A DNA stretch of 64,000 nucleotides, from contig JADJWF010000003.1 in NCBI GenBank assembly GCA_016716505.1, positions 728,971-792,970 on the forward strand. The letters run 5' to 3'. Of this stretch, positions 26,158 to 35,331 are shown piece after piece; position 1 is the stretch's first letter, and each line of letters begins with the position of its first letter. Origin of the DNA: Verrucomicrobiota bacterium (GTDB taxonomy: Bacteria > Verrucomicrobiota > Verrucomicrobiia > Limisphaerales > J093). The notes beneath the pieces were generated by a model. That model saw only the letters and a list, made by a program, of their open reading frames with translations. It did not search any database and was not told the origin of the DNA. The translations under genes and the position numbers were made by a program.

Positions 26158-26787
26158 CGCTGGTGCGGCGGCGGCGCGACACGCCGCGTCCTCCTGAACG
26201 GCTGGGCATGGGCTGAAACGCTCGCGTGCGAATCAGCCCTGTCGGGATGGCTTGCGTTCCGGCGAGGGTGGCGAGTGCCTGAAAAAGCGAAGGGGCGTGA
26301 CCTACTCACGCCCCACATCAGGCACTGGCATGCCCTCACAGGAACGCTTTCGGGCACGCCCGCGTGGGGCGTGCCTCGAAGCGCCGTCCTGTGATTGAAA
26401 GTGGCAGTTTCGTGATGGCCAGCAGCCGAAGCTACGCGAAATCAAAATGTCAGGTTGATCAGTTCGTCAGGTTATTGCGTCGGTCACAGGGTCCCGACCA
26501 TCGGCACGAGCACCCCGTATCTGGTTCGGTTTTGTCTTACAATGCCCGGCAAGTGGCGGCCGGCACCACGAATTCACGACGACAGGCGGCTTCGGTGCCC
26601 GCTGTCCGGGGCGGGGGCGAGCGGGCCGGGAGCAGGTCTGACTCTTCCATCGCTGCCGCCCCGCCCGGAGACCTGCCGCCGGGCTTGTTCTGCGCCGAGC
26701 CCGACGGCGGGAAACGCCCATTGACCGTAACCCCTCCGTAACTTTCGCGAAACCTGCCGCGCCGCGGGTCCGTCATCCCGACAACGA
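26158..26787. other. gene-free region with two hairpins
   Basis: No coding region is supported here on either strand. It holds the two similar palindromes listed separately (26292-26314 and 26353-26375) and, at its right end, presumably the promoter of the cotH-like gene at 26788. Left part may be remnant sequence from the decayed restriction-modification locus. Confidence 0.5.
26292..26375. repeat. pair of 9-bp-stem palindromes
   Basis: Two hairpins of the same shape: GGGGCGTGA/TCACGCCCC with a 5-base loop at 26292-26314, and GGCACGCCC/GGGCGTGCC with a 5-base loop at 26353-26375. They share the GGGCGTG/CACGCCC core, with about 60 bases between their starts, and may be a REP-like doublet. 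Neither has a T tract, so they are not obvious terminators. Confidence 0.6.
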
Positions 26788-28596
26788 ATGAAGACACTGC
26801 AACGGTGGATGGGGCGAATTCCGGTCCTGCTGACGATCATGGGTTGCGCCCTTGCGGCTGCTCAACAGGCACAGTCGAGTCGGGGAGCGGGCGAACGAAC
26901 CGCCGAGGTTGACGGACGCCCCCCTGAGGGAGGCCGCGGCTTCGAGGGACCGGGGTCTTTTGGGCCACCCCGGTTCGACGGTGCGCCGCCGTTTGGTCCG
27001 GGCGGATTCGGGCCCGGAGGGTTCGGTCCGGGCGGACCCGGCGGCATAAACCGGGAGACGAAGCTGGTAGAATCGTTCGACCGCGACGGCGATGGCCGGC
27101 TGAACGCCGACGAGCGCCAGGCGGCGCGGGAATGGTTGAAGACACAGGGCGCGGGACGCGGCTTTCGCGGTCCGGGCGGTCCCGGCGGACGACGCGGCGG
27201 ATTTGGCCCCGGCAACGAGGATGCCGACCCACCGAAGCCGGGACGCAAGCTGACGCCGGGCGACGTACCACATTACCCGGACGCACCCGTGTACGATCCA
27301 CGGACGCTGCGGACGTTTTTTCTCGAGTTCGAGAACGCCGATTGGGAGCAGGAACTGGCCGACTTCAACAACACGGACGTCGAGGTACCCGCGAAGGTGA
27401 CCGTGGACGGCAAGGAGTACCGGGACGTGGGCGTGCATTTCCGGGGCGCCACCTCGTACATGTTCACCGGCGAGGGGCGGCAGCGACCGTTGAATCTCTC
27501 GTTCGACTTCGTCCACAAGGACCAGAATTTCGGCGGCTACCGGACCTTCAACCTGCTCAACGCGCACAATGACCCGTCGTTTCTCCGCACGATGCTCTAC
27601 CTCGAGATCGCGCGGGATTATCTGCCCGCGGCGAAGGCGAACTTCGTCCGGGTGGTGATCAACGGCGAGTGCTGGGGCATCTACACCAGCGTGCAACAGT
27701 TCAACAAGGAGTTCGCGCAGGACTGGTTCGGCACCCCCAAGGGCGCACGGTGGAAGGTCCCGGGCAGCCCGCAGACCCGCGCCGGGCTGGAGTATCTGGG
27801 GGACGATCCGTCCGCGTACCGCCGGCTTTACGCGCTCAAGACCAAGGACAGCCCGGAGGTGTGGGCGGATTTGATCAAGCTGTGTCGCACCCTGAACGAG
27901 ACGGAGCCCGCGAAACTACCCGCCGCCATCGAGCCGCTGCTGCACGTGGATGGCGTGTTGCGGTTCCTGGCGGTCGAAGTGGCGTTGGTCAACAGCGACG
28001 GCTACTGGACGCGCTCAAGCGACTACAACATCTACCAGGACAAAACGGGTCGCTTTCACATCCTGCCGCACGACGTGAACGAGGCAATGTCCAGCGCGGG
28101 CGGGGGGCCGGGAGGTCGGGGCGGGCGGGGTGGCGGCTTTCGCGGGGGGCCGGGCGGAGGCCCTGGAGGCGGTCCAGGCGGGGGTGGCTTGGAACTCGAT
28201 CCGCTGGTGGCATTGAATGACTCGACCAAACCGCTGCGGTCGCGCCTCCTCGCCGTGCCGGAGTACCAGGGCCGCTACCTCGGCTACGTGCGCGACATCG
28301 CCGAACGGTGGCTGGACTGGGAGAAGAAACTGGGCCCGCTCGCCCGGCAATACCACGAGTTGATCGCCGAGGACGTGAAGTTGAGCACGCGAAAGCTCCA
28401 TTCCACCGAATCATTTCTCGCGAGCCTCGGCGACACTGCCACCGTCGCCGCCACCACCGGGCCCGGGGGGTCGGTCCCCCGCGGACCGGGCGGGGCGAGC
28501 CTGAGTCTCAAGGAGTTCGCGCAAAAGCGCCGGGCGTACCTGCTGGCGCATCCGGAAGTGGCCGCCGCACAAATCCGTCCGCCCCGAGAGCCCTGA
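26788..28596 (+). CDS. secreted CotH kinase family protein with EF-hand
   Basis: A 602-residue protein. Signal peptide at 1-26 (VLLTIMGCALAAAQQ). A Gly/Pro-rich segment leads to an EF-hand/dockerin-like calcium loop, FDRDGDGRLNADE, near residue 94. The CotH domain covers about 170-560, with GVHFRGATSYMFTGEG, PLNLSFDF, NLLNAHNDPSFLRTMLYLEIARD, RVVINGECWGIYTSVQQFNKEF and DYNIYQDKTGRFHILPHDVNEAM. CotH proteins are atypical protein kinases first known from spore coats; in Gram-negative bacteria they are often secreted and of unknown substrate. A glycine-rich insertion (about 440-468) interrupts the domain. It stands alone, with gene-free stretches on both sides. Confidence 0.85.
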   Translation: MKTLQRWMGRIPVLLTIMGCALAAAQQAQSSRGAGERTAEVDGRPPEGGRGFEGPGSFGPPRFDGAPPFGPGGFGPGGFGPGGPGGINRETKLVESFDRDGDGRLNADERQAAREWLKTQGAGRGFRGPGGPGGRRGGFGPGNEDADPPKPGRKLTPGDVPHYPDAPVYDPRTLRTFFLEFENADWEQELADFNNTDVEVPAKVTVDGKEYRDVGVHFRGATSYMFTGEGRQRPLNLSFDFVHKDQNFGGYRTFNLLNAHNDPSFLRTMLYLEIARDYLPAAKANFVRVVINGECWGIYTSVQQFNKEFAQDWFGTPKGARWKVPGSPQTRAGLEYLGDDPSAYRRLYALKTKDSPEVWADLIKLCRTLNETEPAKLPAAIEPLLHVDGVLRFLAVEVALVNSDGYWTRSSDYNIYQDKTGRFHILPHDVNEAMSSAGGGPGGRGGRGGGFRGGPGGGPGGGPGGGGLELDPLVALNDSTKPLRSRLLAVPEYQGRYLGYVRDIAERWLDWEKKLGPLARQYHELIAEDVKLSTRKLHSTESFLASLGDTATVAATTGPGGSVPRGPGGASLSLKEFAQKRRAYLLAHPEVAAAQIRPPREP

Positions 28597-29291
28597 CGAG
28601 CCCTGCGCTGGCCGCCGGCTGCCAACCCGTCTGCTCACGAGAAACTCCCGGCCCGGGAAATGAGGCGCCGGGAGACCAGGCGGCACCGGTGCCGGACACG
28701 CCGCTTGGTCGTTGGCCGGCGGGCACCGCTTTGGCCGCGGGTTGCCCATTTCGCGCCTCTTCCCAACCGCGCTGGTGCCACTCAAGGCCCGTCCGACGTT
28801 CCGGCTGGATCTGGCACTGAAGCAGCGCCCGGGGCGACGACCTCCGGCGAGACAAATCCATCCGGATCGCTTTCCCGAACTTCCGACCGATCTGAACCGC
28901 AAAATGCCGGGTTGGGGAAAATCCCACCATCGCTTGGCGGAGTGACCGGATAGCGGGCAGTTGCTTCGCCGCGGGGACGTGCTTTATAACTGGTCCAGCG
29001 TGAAGGCGGTGCCGCTCCCCACCTCGAGGTCGCCAAGACGATCTGGCTGTTGCCCAATTCAGGGCAAACGCTTCCGTTTGAGCAACGCGGGCAAGACGGC
29101 CGCCCCGGCGTGCAGCTTCGGCCCGGAGGGGCCGATCTTCCCCACCCGCGCTTCGGAGAGGACTTGGACCGTGGGGCTTCAGCGCTCAGAGAAGTTGCCG
29201 CCCGGCGGTGACCACGGGCACCGTGGAATCCGCGTGTGGCCGCGGCCGCAGCGAATCGCGCGGACCAAGCCGATGCCCGCCGGTGGCGAAG
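28597..29291. other. no recognisable gene
   Basis: About 695 bases between the cotH-like gene and tRNA-Gln with no reading frame I would defend. Short frames such as 28712-28945 (plus) have no recognised family. A stretch near 29025-29100 reads LEVAKTIWLLPNSGQTLPFE in one frame and may be a gene fragment, but it has neither start nor family. Confidence 0.4.
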
Positions 29292-29365
29292 TGGCTGCCG
29301 GACTAGGATTCGAACCTAGACAAACAGATCCAGAGTCTGCTGTGCTACCGTTACACCATCCGGCA
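29292..29365 (-). tRNA. tRNA-Gln (CTG anticodon)
   Basis: The minus strand folds as a complete 74-base tRNA with encoded CCA. The acceptor stem is TGCCGGA/TCCGGCA with discriminator G; the weak U1-A72 first pair is a glutamine identity feature. The anticodon loop is CTCTGGA, giving anticodon CTG, on stem GCAGA/TCTGT. The T-arm has GGTTCGAATCC. It lies 51 bases before the nuoF start on the opposite strand. Confidence 0.95.
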
Positions 29366-29416
29366 AACCGAAGAGCCGGCAGGCTATCCTTGGGTCCCTG
29401 AGAGTCAAGGCACCGT

Positions 29417-30835
29417 ATGCCCGCCGAATATCGCCTCATCCTGAAACACCTCGACGAACCGGGGTATGAGCCGACGCTGGCCTGCTACCTCCGGCACGGC
29501 GGCTATTCCGTCCTGCGGCGGGTCTTGGCCCTCGAGCCGAGGGTGTCTCCGGAGGGCAAAACCCTGTCGCCCCAGGAGCAGTTGCGGCAGGAGGTCAGCC
29601 TTTCGGGGCTGCGCGGGCGTGGCGGTGCCGGGTTTTCGACGGGGATGAAGTGGAGCCTGGTGGACCGCAAGAGCGGCAAGCCCATCTATCTGATTTGCAA
29701 CGCGGACGAGTCCGAGCCGGGAACCTTCAAGGATCGCCAGATCATCCACAAAGATCCGCACCAACTGCTGGAGGGCATGGTCGTCTCCGCGTACGCGAAT
29801 GATGTTCACCTCGCGTACATCTACATCCGGGGAGAATTCCCGCAGGGCGCGAAGATTCTCAATCAGGCGATTTCCGAGGCGAAGGCGGCCGGCTACCTCG
29901 GGAAAAACATCCTGGGCAGCGGGTACGACCTGGAGATCTACGTGCATCGCGGGGCCGGCGCGTACATCTGCGGGGAGGAAACCGGGTTGATCGAATCCCT
30001 CGAAGGCAAGCGGCCCTACCCGCGGATCAAGCCGCCGTACTTCCCGGCCGTGCTGGGGCTGTACCAGTGTCCGACCATCGTGAACAACGTCGAGACGCTC
30101 TGCGCGGTGAAGCACGTCATCGAAATGGGCGGCGCCGAATACGCGAAACTCGGGACGCCCAACAATACCGGCACTCGCATCGTCAGCCTCAGCGGTTGCG
30201 TGTGGCGGCCCGGCTACTACGAAATCGAGGTGGGTAAAGCGACGTTGCGCGACTTGATTTTCGACCCCGCATTCGGCGGGGGATTACGCGACGGCCGCAA
30301 GCTGAAGGCCATCATTCCGGGCGGGGTCTCGGCCAAGGTCTTCAAGGCGGGAGAGAAGGTGAAGCTCAAGGCCCGCAACGCGGACGGTCGCGAGGTGGAG
30401 CAGGAGGTGGATGTGCTCGACCTGCCGTACGATTTTACGTCGCTGATCGCCGCGGGCAGTATGTCCGGGTCGAGCGCGATCATCGTGCTGGATGACTCGG
30501 TGGACATCGTGGAGGCCCTCGCGAACATCAGCGAATTCTTCGCCCACGAGAGCTGTGGCCAATGCACGCCGTGCCGCGAAGGCTCACTGTGGATGGCCAA
30601 GGCGCTTCACCGGATGACCCACGGCGAGGGCCGCGCGATGGACGCCGACTACCTGGCCCGCATCGCCGACAACATCCCCGGCGGCCGGACGATCTGCGCG
30701 TTCGGCGAGGCGTGCTCGTGGCCGGTCCAGAGTTTCGTGGCGAAGTTCAAGGAGGAGTTCGTGGCCAAGGGGAAAGCGGATGAGGAGCGACGCTCTGCCA
30801 GCCGTCAGCCGGCGGATGTGCCCTCGGCCCCCTGA
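29417..30835 (+). CDS. nuoF: NADH-quinone oxidoreductase subunit F
   Basis: A 472-residue peripheral subunit of respiratory complex I that binds NADH, FMN and a 4Fe-4S cluster (N3). The glycine-rich NADH/FMN loop SGLRGRGGAGFSTGMKW is near residue 65, CNADESEPGTFKDR near 95, GAGAYICGEETGLIESLEG near 182, and the cluster motif ESCGQCTPCREG near 378, with the fourth ligand in TICAFGEAC. The C-terminal 20 residues are unconserved. It is the first gene of the nuo run here; nuoA-E do not precede it, being replaced by a tRNA and the cotH-like gene. Confidence 0.95.
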   Translation: MPAEYRLILKHLDEPGYEPTLACYLRHGGYSVLRRVLALEPRVSPEGKTLSPQEQLRQEVSLSGLRGRGGAGFSTGMKWSLVDRKSGKPIYLICNADESEPGTFKDRQIIHKDPHQLLEGMVVSAYANDVHLAYIYIRGEFPQGAKILNQAISEAKAAGYLGKNILGSGYDLEIYVHRGAGAYICGEETGLIESLEGKRPYPRIKPPYFPAVLGLYQCPTIVNNVETLCAVKHVIEMGGAEYAKLGTPNNTGTRIVSLSGCVWRPGYYEIEVGKATLRDLIFDPAFGGGLRDGRKLKAIIPGGVSAKVFKAGEKVKLKARNADGREVEQEVDVLDLPYDFTSLIAAGSMSGSSAIIVLDDSVDIVEALANISEFFAHESCGQCTPCREGSLWMAKALHRMTHGEGRAMDADYLARIADNIPGGRTICAFGEACSWPVQSFVAKFKEEFVAKGKADEERRSASRQPADVPSAP

Positions 30836-30843
30836 GACAGCCG

Positions 30844-32553
30844 ATGCCTATGGCGATCACCTCCTCACCTACGGCCCGGGCAACAGGCTCGCCGGCGGAT
30901 GTGCTTACGGTCACGGTAAACGGACGCCCAATCACCGTGCCGCGCACGCAACCGGATTGGGAAGGCCGGATGGTGCCAACGACCATGATTCAGGCGTGCG
31001 AGGCCGCAGGCGTGACGGTGCCGCACTATTGCTACCACCCCCGGCTTCCCGTGGCAGGCAATTGTCGGATGTGCCTCGTCGAGTACGGCGTGCCCGCACT
31101 CGGCCCGGATCGGCAACCGCTGCGCAACCCGGACGGTTCACTGATCATCAACAAATCGCCGCGCCCGGCCATCGCTTGCGCCACACCGGTCTCAGCCGGG
31201 ATGGCGATTTACACGGATACGCCGAACGTGAAAGCCATGCGCGAAGGCGTGCTGGAGTTTCTGCTGATCAACCATCCGCTGGACTGCCCGATTTGCGACC
31301 AGGCCGGCGAATGCAAGCTGCAAGAGTACTCACTGGAGTACGGCCAGGCCGCCAGCCGGTTCGTGGAAACCAAGGTTCACAAGCCCAAGGCCGTGGACCT
31401 CGGCCCGCGAATCATGCTCGACGACGAACGATGCATTCTCTGCACCCGCTGCATTCGTTTTACCCGTGACGTGGTCAAAGACGACGCGCTCGGCATTGTC
31501 AATCGCGGTTCCTACAACACCATCGCGGCGTACCCGGGACGGCAGTTCGACAACAACTACACTCTCAATACGGTGGACATCTGCCCGGTGGGCGCGCTGA
31601 CGTCCAAGGACTTCCGATTCAAGATGCGCGTCTGGTTTCTCAAGGAAACTAAAAGCGTCTGCACCTCGTGCGCTCGCGGCTGCAACACACTCATCGGCTC
31701 ACGCGAAAACGTCATTTACCGCCTCACCCCGCGCGACAATCCGGAGGTGAATCAGAGCTGGATGTGCGACGTCGGCCGGCTCAACTACAAGTGGATCGGG
31801 CGGGAGGACCGCCTGCGCGAAGTGCGCGCCCGCGGATCGGGAAACACCGGCTGGACGGGGGCGCTCGGCGAGATTGCCCGCCGGCTCCGCGCGGCGCCCC
31901 AAGGCAGCGTGGCGCTCATCGCGTCGGCCCGGCTCACGAATGAGGAACTGTATTTGCTCGGGTTGCTGGCGCGGCACCTCGGGGCAATCACTGACTCGAT
32001 CCCACGGACGGGTGACTTCGACCACATCCTCGTTCAAGCCGACAAGAACCCCAATTCGGCCGGCGCGCGCCTGCTGGGGCTGGCCGCCGAGCCGATGGGT
32101 TCCCGCCTGCCCGCCATCGCCGACGGCATCCGCGCCGGGGCAATTCGGACGCTCCTGGTTTTTGGCGAAGACGTGACCTCGCGGGGGGTGAGTACCGATC
32201 TGTTGGCCCGGCTGGAGACGTTGGTCGTCAGCGACGTTCTGCCCAATCCGACCACGGCGGCGGCCCATTTCCTCCTGCCCGGGTGTGCCGCGGCGGAGAA
32301 GCGCGGCTCCTTCACGAACTTTAAGAACCGGGTTCAACGCTTCCAAAAAGCGGTCGAACCGCCCGGCGACGCGCGGCCAGAGGTTGAGTTCCTCGCAGAC
32401 CTGGTGACCGCGGTGACCGGCCGGAAGTTGCCGACGAGCATTGAGGGCCTGTTCAACCACATGGCTTCCAGCGTGCCGGCGTTCGCCGGACTGACTTGGG
32501 CGGAGCTGGGCGATTTGGGCCAACCGTTGAAGACCGAACTCGCTCGAACATGA
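30844..32553 (+). CDS. nuoG: NADH-quinone oxidoreductase subunit G
   Basis: A 569-residue iron-sulfur subunit of complex I. An N-terminal 2Fe-2S domain has C-x10-C-x2-C (CYHPRLPVAGNCRMC) near residue 65, followed by the His/Cys cluster region (INHPLDCPICDQAGECKLQ), a 4Fe-4S site CILCTRCIRF plus CPVGALTSKD, and the start of the molybdopterin-oxidoreductase-like domain with CTSCARGCN. The C-terminal molybdopterin-like region is short compared with NuoG of 700-900 residues, but short forms are common. Eight bases separate it from nuoF. Two small genes unrelated to complex I follow before nuoH. Confidence 0.93.
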   Translation: MPMAITSSPTARATGSPADVLTVTVNGRPITVPRTQPDWEGRMVPTTMIQACEAAGVTVPHYCYHPRLPVAGNCRMCLVEYGVPALGPDRQPLRNPDGSLIINKSPRPAIACATPVSAGMAIYTDTPNVKAMREGVLEFLLINHPLDCPICDQAGECKLQEYSLEYGQAASRFVETKVHKPKAVDLGPRIMLDDERCILCTRCIRFTRDVVKDDALGIVNRGSYNTIAAYPGRQFDNNYTLNTVDICPVGALTSKDFRFKMRVWFLKETKSVCTSCARGCNTLIGSRENVIYRLTPRDNPEVNQSWMCDVGRLNYKWIGREDRLREVRARGSGNTGWTGALGEIARRLRAAPQGSVALIASARLTNEELYLLGLLARHLGAITDSIPRTGDFDHILVQADKNPNSAGARLLGLAAEPMGSRLPAIADGIRAGAIRTLLVFGEDVTSRGVSTDLLARLETLVVSDVLPNPTTAAAHFLLPGCAAAEKRGSFTNFKNRVQRFQKAVEPPGDARPEVEFLADLVTAVTGRKLPTSIEGLFNHMASSVPAFAGLTWAELGDLGQPLKTELART

Positions 32554-32777
32554 AGGTTAGGCTGCACTCACATGCACAACAGCGTCTGCCGGAAAGGGGT
32601 GCCACCGAACAAGAGGTGGCAGCGACGGTGGCTGAAGGGGAGGCGTTTTCCGCGCGATTCGGCCGCACCGGCTCTCGGCGGAATTTCCGTTTGGCGGCTC
32701 ATGGCAGGGAAAGCATCATCCGAACAAATAGTTCATCGCCTGCGCCGTTCAGGAGCCTGAAGGCTGGTTGGTCATAA
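32550..32777 (+). pseudogene. DUF4258-like toxin-type small protein, probably frameshifted
   Basis: From an ATG at 32550, overlapping the nuoG stop, the frame reads MKVRLHSHAQQRLPERGATEQEVAATV, then FRLAAHGRESIIRT, resembling DUF4258 proteins (small, with an N-terminal SxHAxxRxxERG motif). After about 32733 the expected ending appears in the next frame (EPEGWLVITVTTKFF, stop at about 32801); one base seems to be missing. Downstream by about 24 bases is a DUF2283-type gene, the frequent partner of DUF4258 in toxin-antitoxin-like pairs. Toxicity is not shown; the pair assignment is inference from domain association. Confidence 0.6.
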
Positions 32778-32801
32778 CGGTCACCACGAAGTTCTTTTAG
32801 C

Positions 32802-33044
32802 ATGAGCCTCACATACGACCCACGGTACAACATCGCCTACATCCGCTTCGCGGCGAAACCGGCAGAGGTGCAAACACTTCAGATCGGCGATGAATTGAAC
32901 ATTGATATCGCGCCCGACGGTCGAGTTTGTGGGATTGAGCTCGTCAACGCCTCCGCGCAACTCAGCGCCGAGGATGAGGGACGGCTGATTGTTCAAAACG
33001 ACGCGGGCGGCTGGCGAACGGAAGTCCCGCTCGTCGTCCAGTGA
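32802..33044 (+). CDS. DUF2283 domain protein (antitoxin-like)
   Basis: An 80-residue protein, MSLTYDPRYNIAYIRFAAKP, with LNIDIAPDGRVCGIELVNAS, which is the DUF2283 pattern (Y-D-x5-AYI-x-(F/L), then D-x-DG-x2-(V/C)GIEL-x-A(S)). Such proteins are usually 60-80 residues and sit next to DUF4258 proteins. It begins 24 bases after the preceding gene and is transcribed in the same direction as nuo, so it interrupts the nuoG-nuoH junction. A C-terminal stretch is unconserved. Confidence 0.78.
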   Translation: MSLTYDPRYNIAYIRFAAKPAEVQTLQIGDELNIDIAPDGRVCGIELVNASAQLSAEDEGRLIVQNDAGGWRTEVPLVVQ

Positions 33045-33173
33045 ACCCATGGCGCATGCGCACTTCAACGCCGCAGATCGTTCGGGCGCGTAACAGCCGC
33101 GATTGATCAAACGCATCCGCTCCCGGCTCGCAGCGAAAAATCACAACCGACTCCACTGCTTCATCGCCGACCG

Positions 33174-34247
33174 ATGGCCTGGTTCAACCAACTCGATCCG
33201 ACCACACAGTTCGTGCTGTTGAGCGCGGCCAAGGTCGTCCCCGTGGCGATGATCCTGCTGGGGCTGGTGGCCTACACGGTGCTGGCGGAACGCAAGATCT
33301 GCGCGGCCATGCAGGACCGCATCGGCCCCAATCGCGCCGGCCCGTTCGGTATCTGGCAGCCAATTTCGGACGCCGTGAAGGCGTTCTTCAAAGAAGACTT
33401 CACGCCGGACCACGTGCGGAAGGTGTACTTCTGGCTGGCGCCCGCGATCGTCATGATTCCGGCGCTGTTGACCATCGCCGTAATCCCGTTCGGCTCGCAA
33501 CTGGGCCAGCAGAAAATGGTCATCGCCGACCTGAATGTGGGCGTCCTTTATACCTTCGGCATCGTCTCGCTGGGCGTGTACGGCATCGTGCTGGCGGGCT
33601 ACGCGGCGAATTCCAAATACCCCTTCATGGGCGGCATTCGCGCCAGTGCCCAGATGATCTCCTACGAGATCGCCATGGGCATGTCCGTGATCCCGGTGTT
33701 TCTGATAGTCGGCGATCTGAATCTCAGCCGCGTCGTGGGATCGCAGGCGGGCACGGTGGCGTGGCTTCCGGTCCTGCCCAACTGGACCGTGTTTCAAAGC
33801 CCGATGCTGGCGCTGTCTTTCGCCATCTTCCTGGTCGCCGCTTTTGCGGAAACCAACCGGTTGCCGTTCGATCTGCCCGAGGCGGAGCAGGAACTGGCGG
33901 GGGGCTACAACATCGAATACAGCTCGATCAAGTTCGCGCTCTTTTTCATGGGCGAGTACGCGAACATGATTGCCGCCTCGGCGATGATGGTGACGCTGTT
34001 CTTCGGGGGCTGGACGCTCCCTTTGTTCGGCCTGGACGCGCCGGCGACCACTTTGTTCGGCGGCTTGCTCCACATCGGCATTTTCGTCGGCAAAGTGCTG
34101 GTCATGCTGGTGATCTTCATCTGGGTGCGCTGGATGTGGCCGCGCTTTCGCTACGACCAATTGATGGATTTGGGCTGGAAACGGATGCTGCCGGTCGCCC
34201 TGGCGAACATCGTCGTGACCGCGGCGTGGCTCTGGCTGCGCGCGTGA
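33174..34247 (+). CDS. nuoH: NADH-quinone oxidoreductase subunit H
   Basis: A 357-residue integral membrane subunit, about eight helices, lining the quinone entry channel of complex I. Recognised by AERKICAAMQDRIGPNRAGPFG near residue 45, ADLNVGVLYTFGIVSLGVYGIVLAGYAANSKY, and LAAFAETNRLPFDLPEAEQELAGGYNIEYS-type motif (FAETNRLPFDLPEAEQEL seen). Length is standard. It starts 130 bases after the DUF2283-type gene and is followed by nuoI after 18 bases. Confidence 0.96.
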   Translation: MAWFNQLDPTTQFVLLSAAKVVPVAMILLGLVAYTVLAERKICAAMQDRIGPNRAGPFGIWQPISDAVKAFFKEDFTPDHVRKVYFWLAPAIVMIPALLTIAVIPFGSQLGQQKMVIADLNVGVLYTFGIVSLGVYGIVLAGYAANSKYPFMGGIRASAQMISYEIAMGMSVIPVFLIVGDLNLSRVVGSQAGTVAWLPVLPNWTVFQSPMLALSFAIFLVAAFAETNRLPFDLPEAEQELAGGYNIEYSSIKFALFFMGEYANMIAASAMMVTLFFGGWTLPLFGLDAPATTLFGGLLHIGIFVGKVLVMLVIFIWVRWMWPRFRYDQLMDLGWKRMLPVALANIVVTAAWLWLRA

Positions 34248-34265
34248 CCGCCAACGAGGAACCGC

Positions 34266-34811
34266 ATGATTGTCAAACGCCCCGAGCTGAGCTGGACCGA
34301 ACGCCTTTACCTGCCGGCCATCTGGAACGGCATCAAGGTGACCCTGCGGCATTTCCTTCGCCGCAAGGTGACCATGCAATATCCCGAGCAGCGCTGGGTG
34401 GTCCCGGAGGGGTACCGTGGCGCACCCTATCTGGTGCGGGACACCCACGGCCACACCAAGTGCGTGTCCTGCCAGCTCTGCGAGTTTGTCTGCCCGCCCA
34501 AGGCCATCAGGATCGTCCCGCCCGGGCCGGACGGTCCGCCCGCCGACCGTCCGAACGCGGAAAAGATGCCGCTGGAGTTCGAGATCAACATGCTTCGGTG
34601 CATCTTTTGCGGTTTTTGCCAGGAAGTGTGCCCCGAGGAGGCGATCTTTCTCATGAAGGACTACTCGCTCACGGGCACCCGCCGGGAAGAGATGATCTAC
34701 AACAAGGAGAAACTGCTGGCGCTGGGCGGCATCCATCAAGGGCCCATCCAAAAGTGGACCTTCAAGCTTGAAGAGGCGCGAGAACAGGAAGTCTTTCCGG
34801 TGAAGACCTGA
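34266..34811 (+). CDS. nuoI: NADH-quinone oxidoreductase subunit I
   Basis: A 181-residue ferredoxin-like subunit carrying clusters N6a and N6b: CVSCQLCEFVCP near residue 63 and CIFCGFCQEVCP near residue 116. The N-terminal half includes VTMQYPEQRW and YRGAPYLVRD typical of NuoI. It bridges the peripheral arm to the membrane arm. Start ATG 34266; the stop lies 4 bases before nuoJ. Confidence 0.95.
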   Translation: MIVKRPELSWTERLYLPAIWNGIKVTLRHFLRRKVTMQYPEQRWVVPEGYRGAPYLVRDTHGHTKCVSCQLCEFVCPPKAIRIVPPGPDGPPADRPNAEKMPLEFEINMLRCIFCGFCQEVCPEEAIFLMKDYSLTGTRREEMIYNKEKLLALGGIHQGPIQKWTFKLEEAREQEVFPVKT

Positions 34812-34815
34812 TCCG

Positions 34816-35331
34816 GTGTCCCCAACGTTCATGGAAGCCGTTTTTTTCTACCTCTTCGCCGCCGCCACGCTGTTGTGCGGCTTCCTGGTGATTGCCAATC
34901 CGTTTTCGCGCAATCCCGTCACCAGCGCCATGTTCCTCGTGCTGACCATCGTGTCGCTGGCGGGATTGTTCGTGTTGCTGCACGCGTTCTTCCTCGCGGC
35001 GGTGCAGGTTCTCGTCTATGCGGGAGCCGTGATGGTGCTGTTCCTGTTCGTGATCATGTTGCTGGATCTTCAAGCCGAGGAACGCCGTTCGTTCAAGAAA
35101 CTGGCGCTGGCCGGCGGCGGGCTGGCCGTGGTGGTCATCGCCCTCCTGGCCCACGCAGCGGTGCGAGAATCGCCGCTGGGAACCGCCGCTCCCCCCATGG
35201 TGGAGGGCAGCCCCCGTGCCCTCGGCAAACTGCTGTTCACGGAGTACCTGCTGCCCTTCGAAATCCTCTCGGTGCTCCTGCTGGTGGCGATGGTGGGCGT
35301 GATTCTCCTCAGCCGGAAGGAGGCAAAATGA
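34816..35331 (+). CDS. nuoJ: NADH-quinone oxidoreductase subunit J
   Basis: A membrane subunit of about 170 residues with five hydrophobic helices; SRNPVTSAMFLVLTIVSLAGLFVLL and QVLVYAGAVMVLFLFVIMLLDL are family features. The start could be the GTG at 34816 or the ATG at 34831 (166 residues); the frame is open from both. The TGA stop overlaps an ATG at 35328 with a strong AGGAGG ribosome binding site in front of it, normally where nuoK would start. Instead a 131-base insert separates it from nuoK. Confidence 0.93.
   Translation: MSPTFMEAVFFYLFAAATLLCGFLVIANPFSRNPVTSAMFLVLTIVSLAGLFVLLHAFFLAAVQVLVYAGAVMVLFLFVIMLLDLQAEERRSFKKLALAGGGLAVVVIALLAHAAVRESPLGTAAPPMVEGSPRALGKLLFTEYLLPFEILSVLLLVAMVGVILLSRKEAK

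Noticed and set aside
28712..28945. 77-codon ORF after the cotH-like gene
   Set aside because: No recognised family, no good ribosome binding site and a basic Pro/Arg-rich composition expected by chance.
33141..34832. Long minus-strand frame opposite nuoH/nuoI
   Set aside because: Shadow of the nuo genes with no family match.
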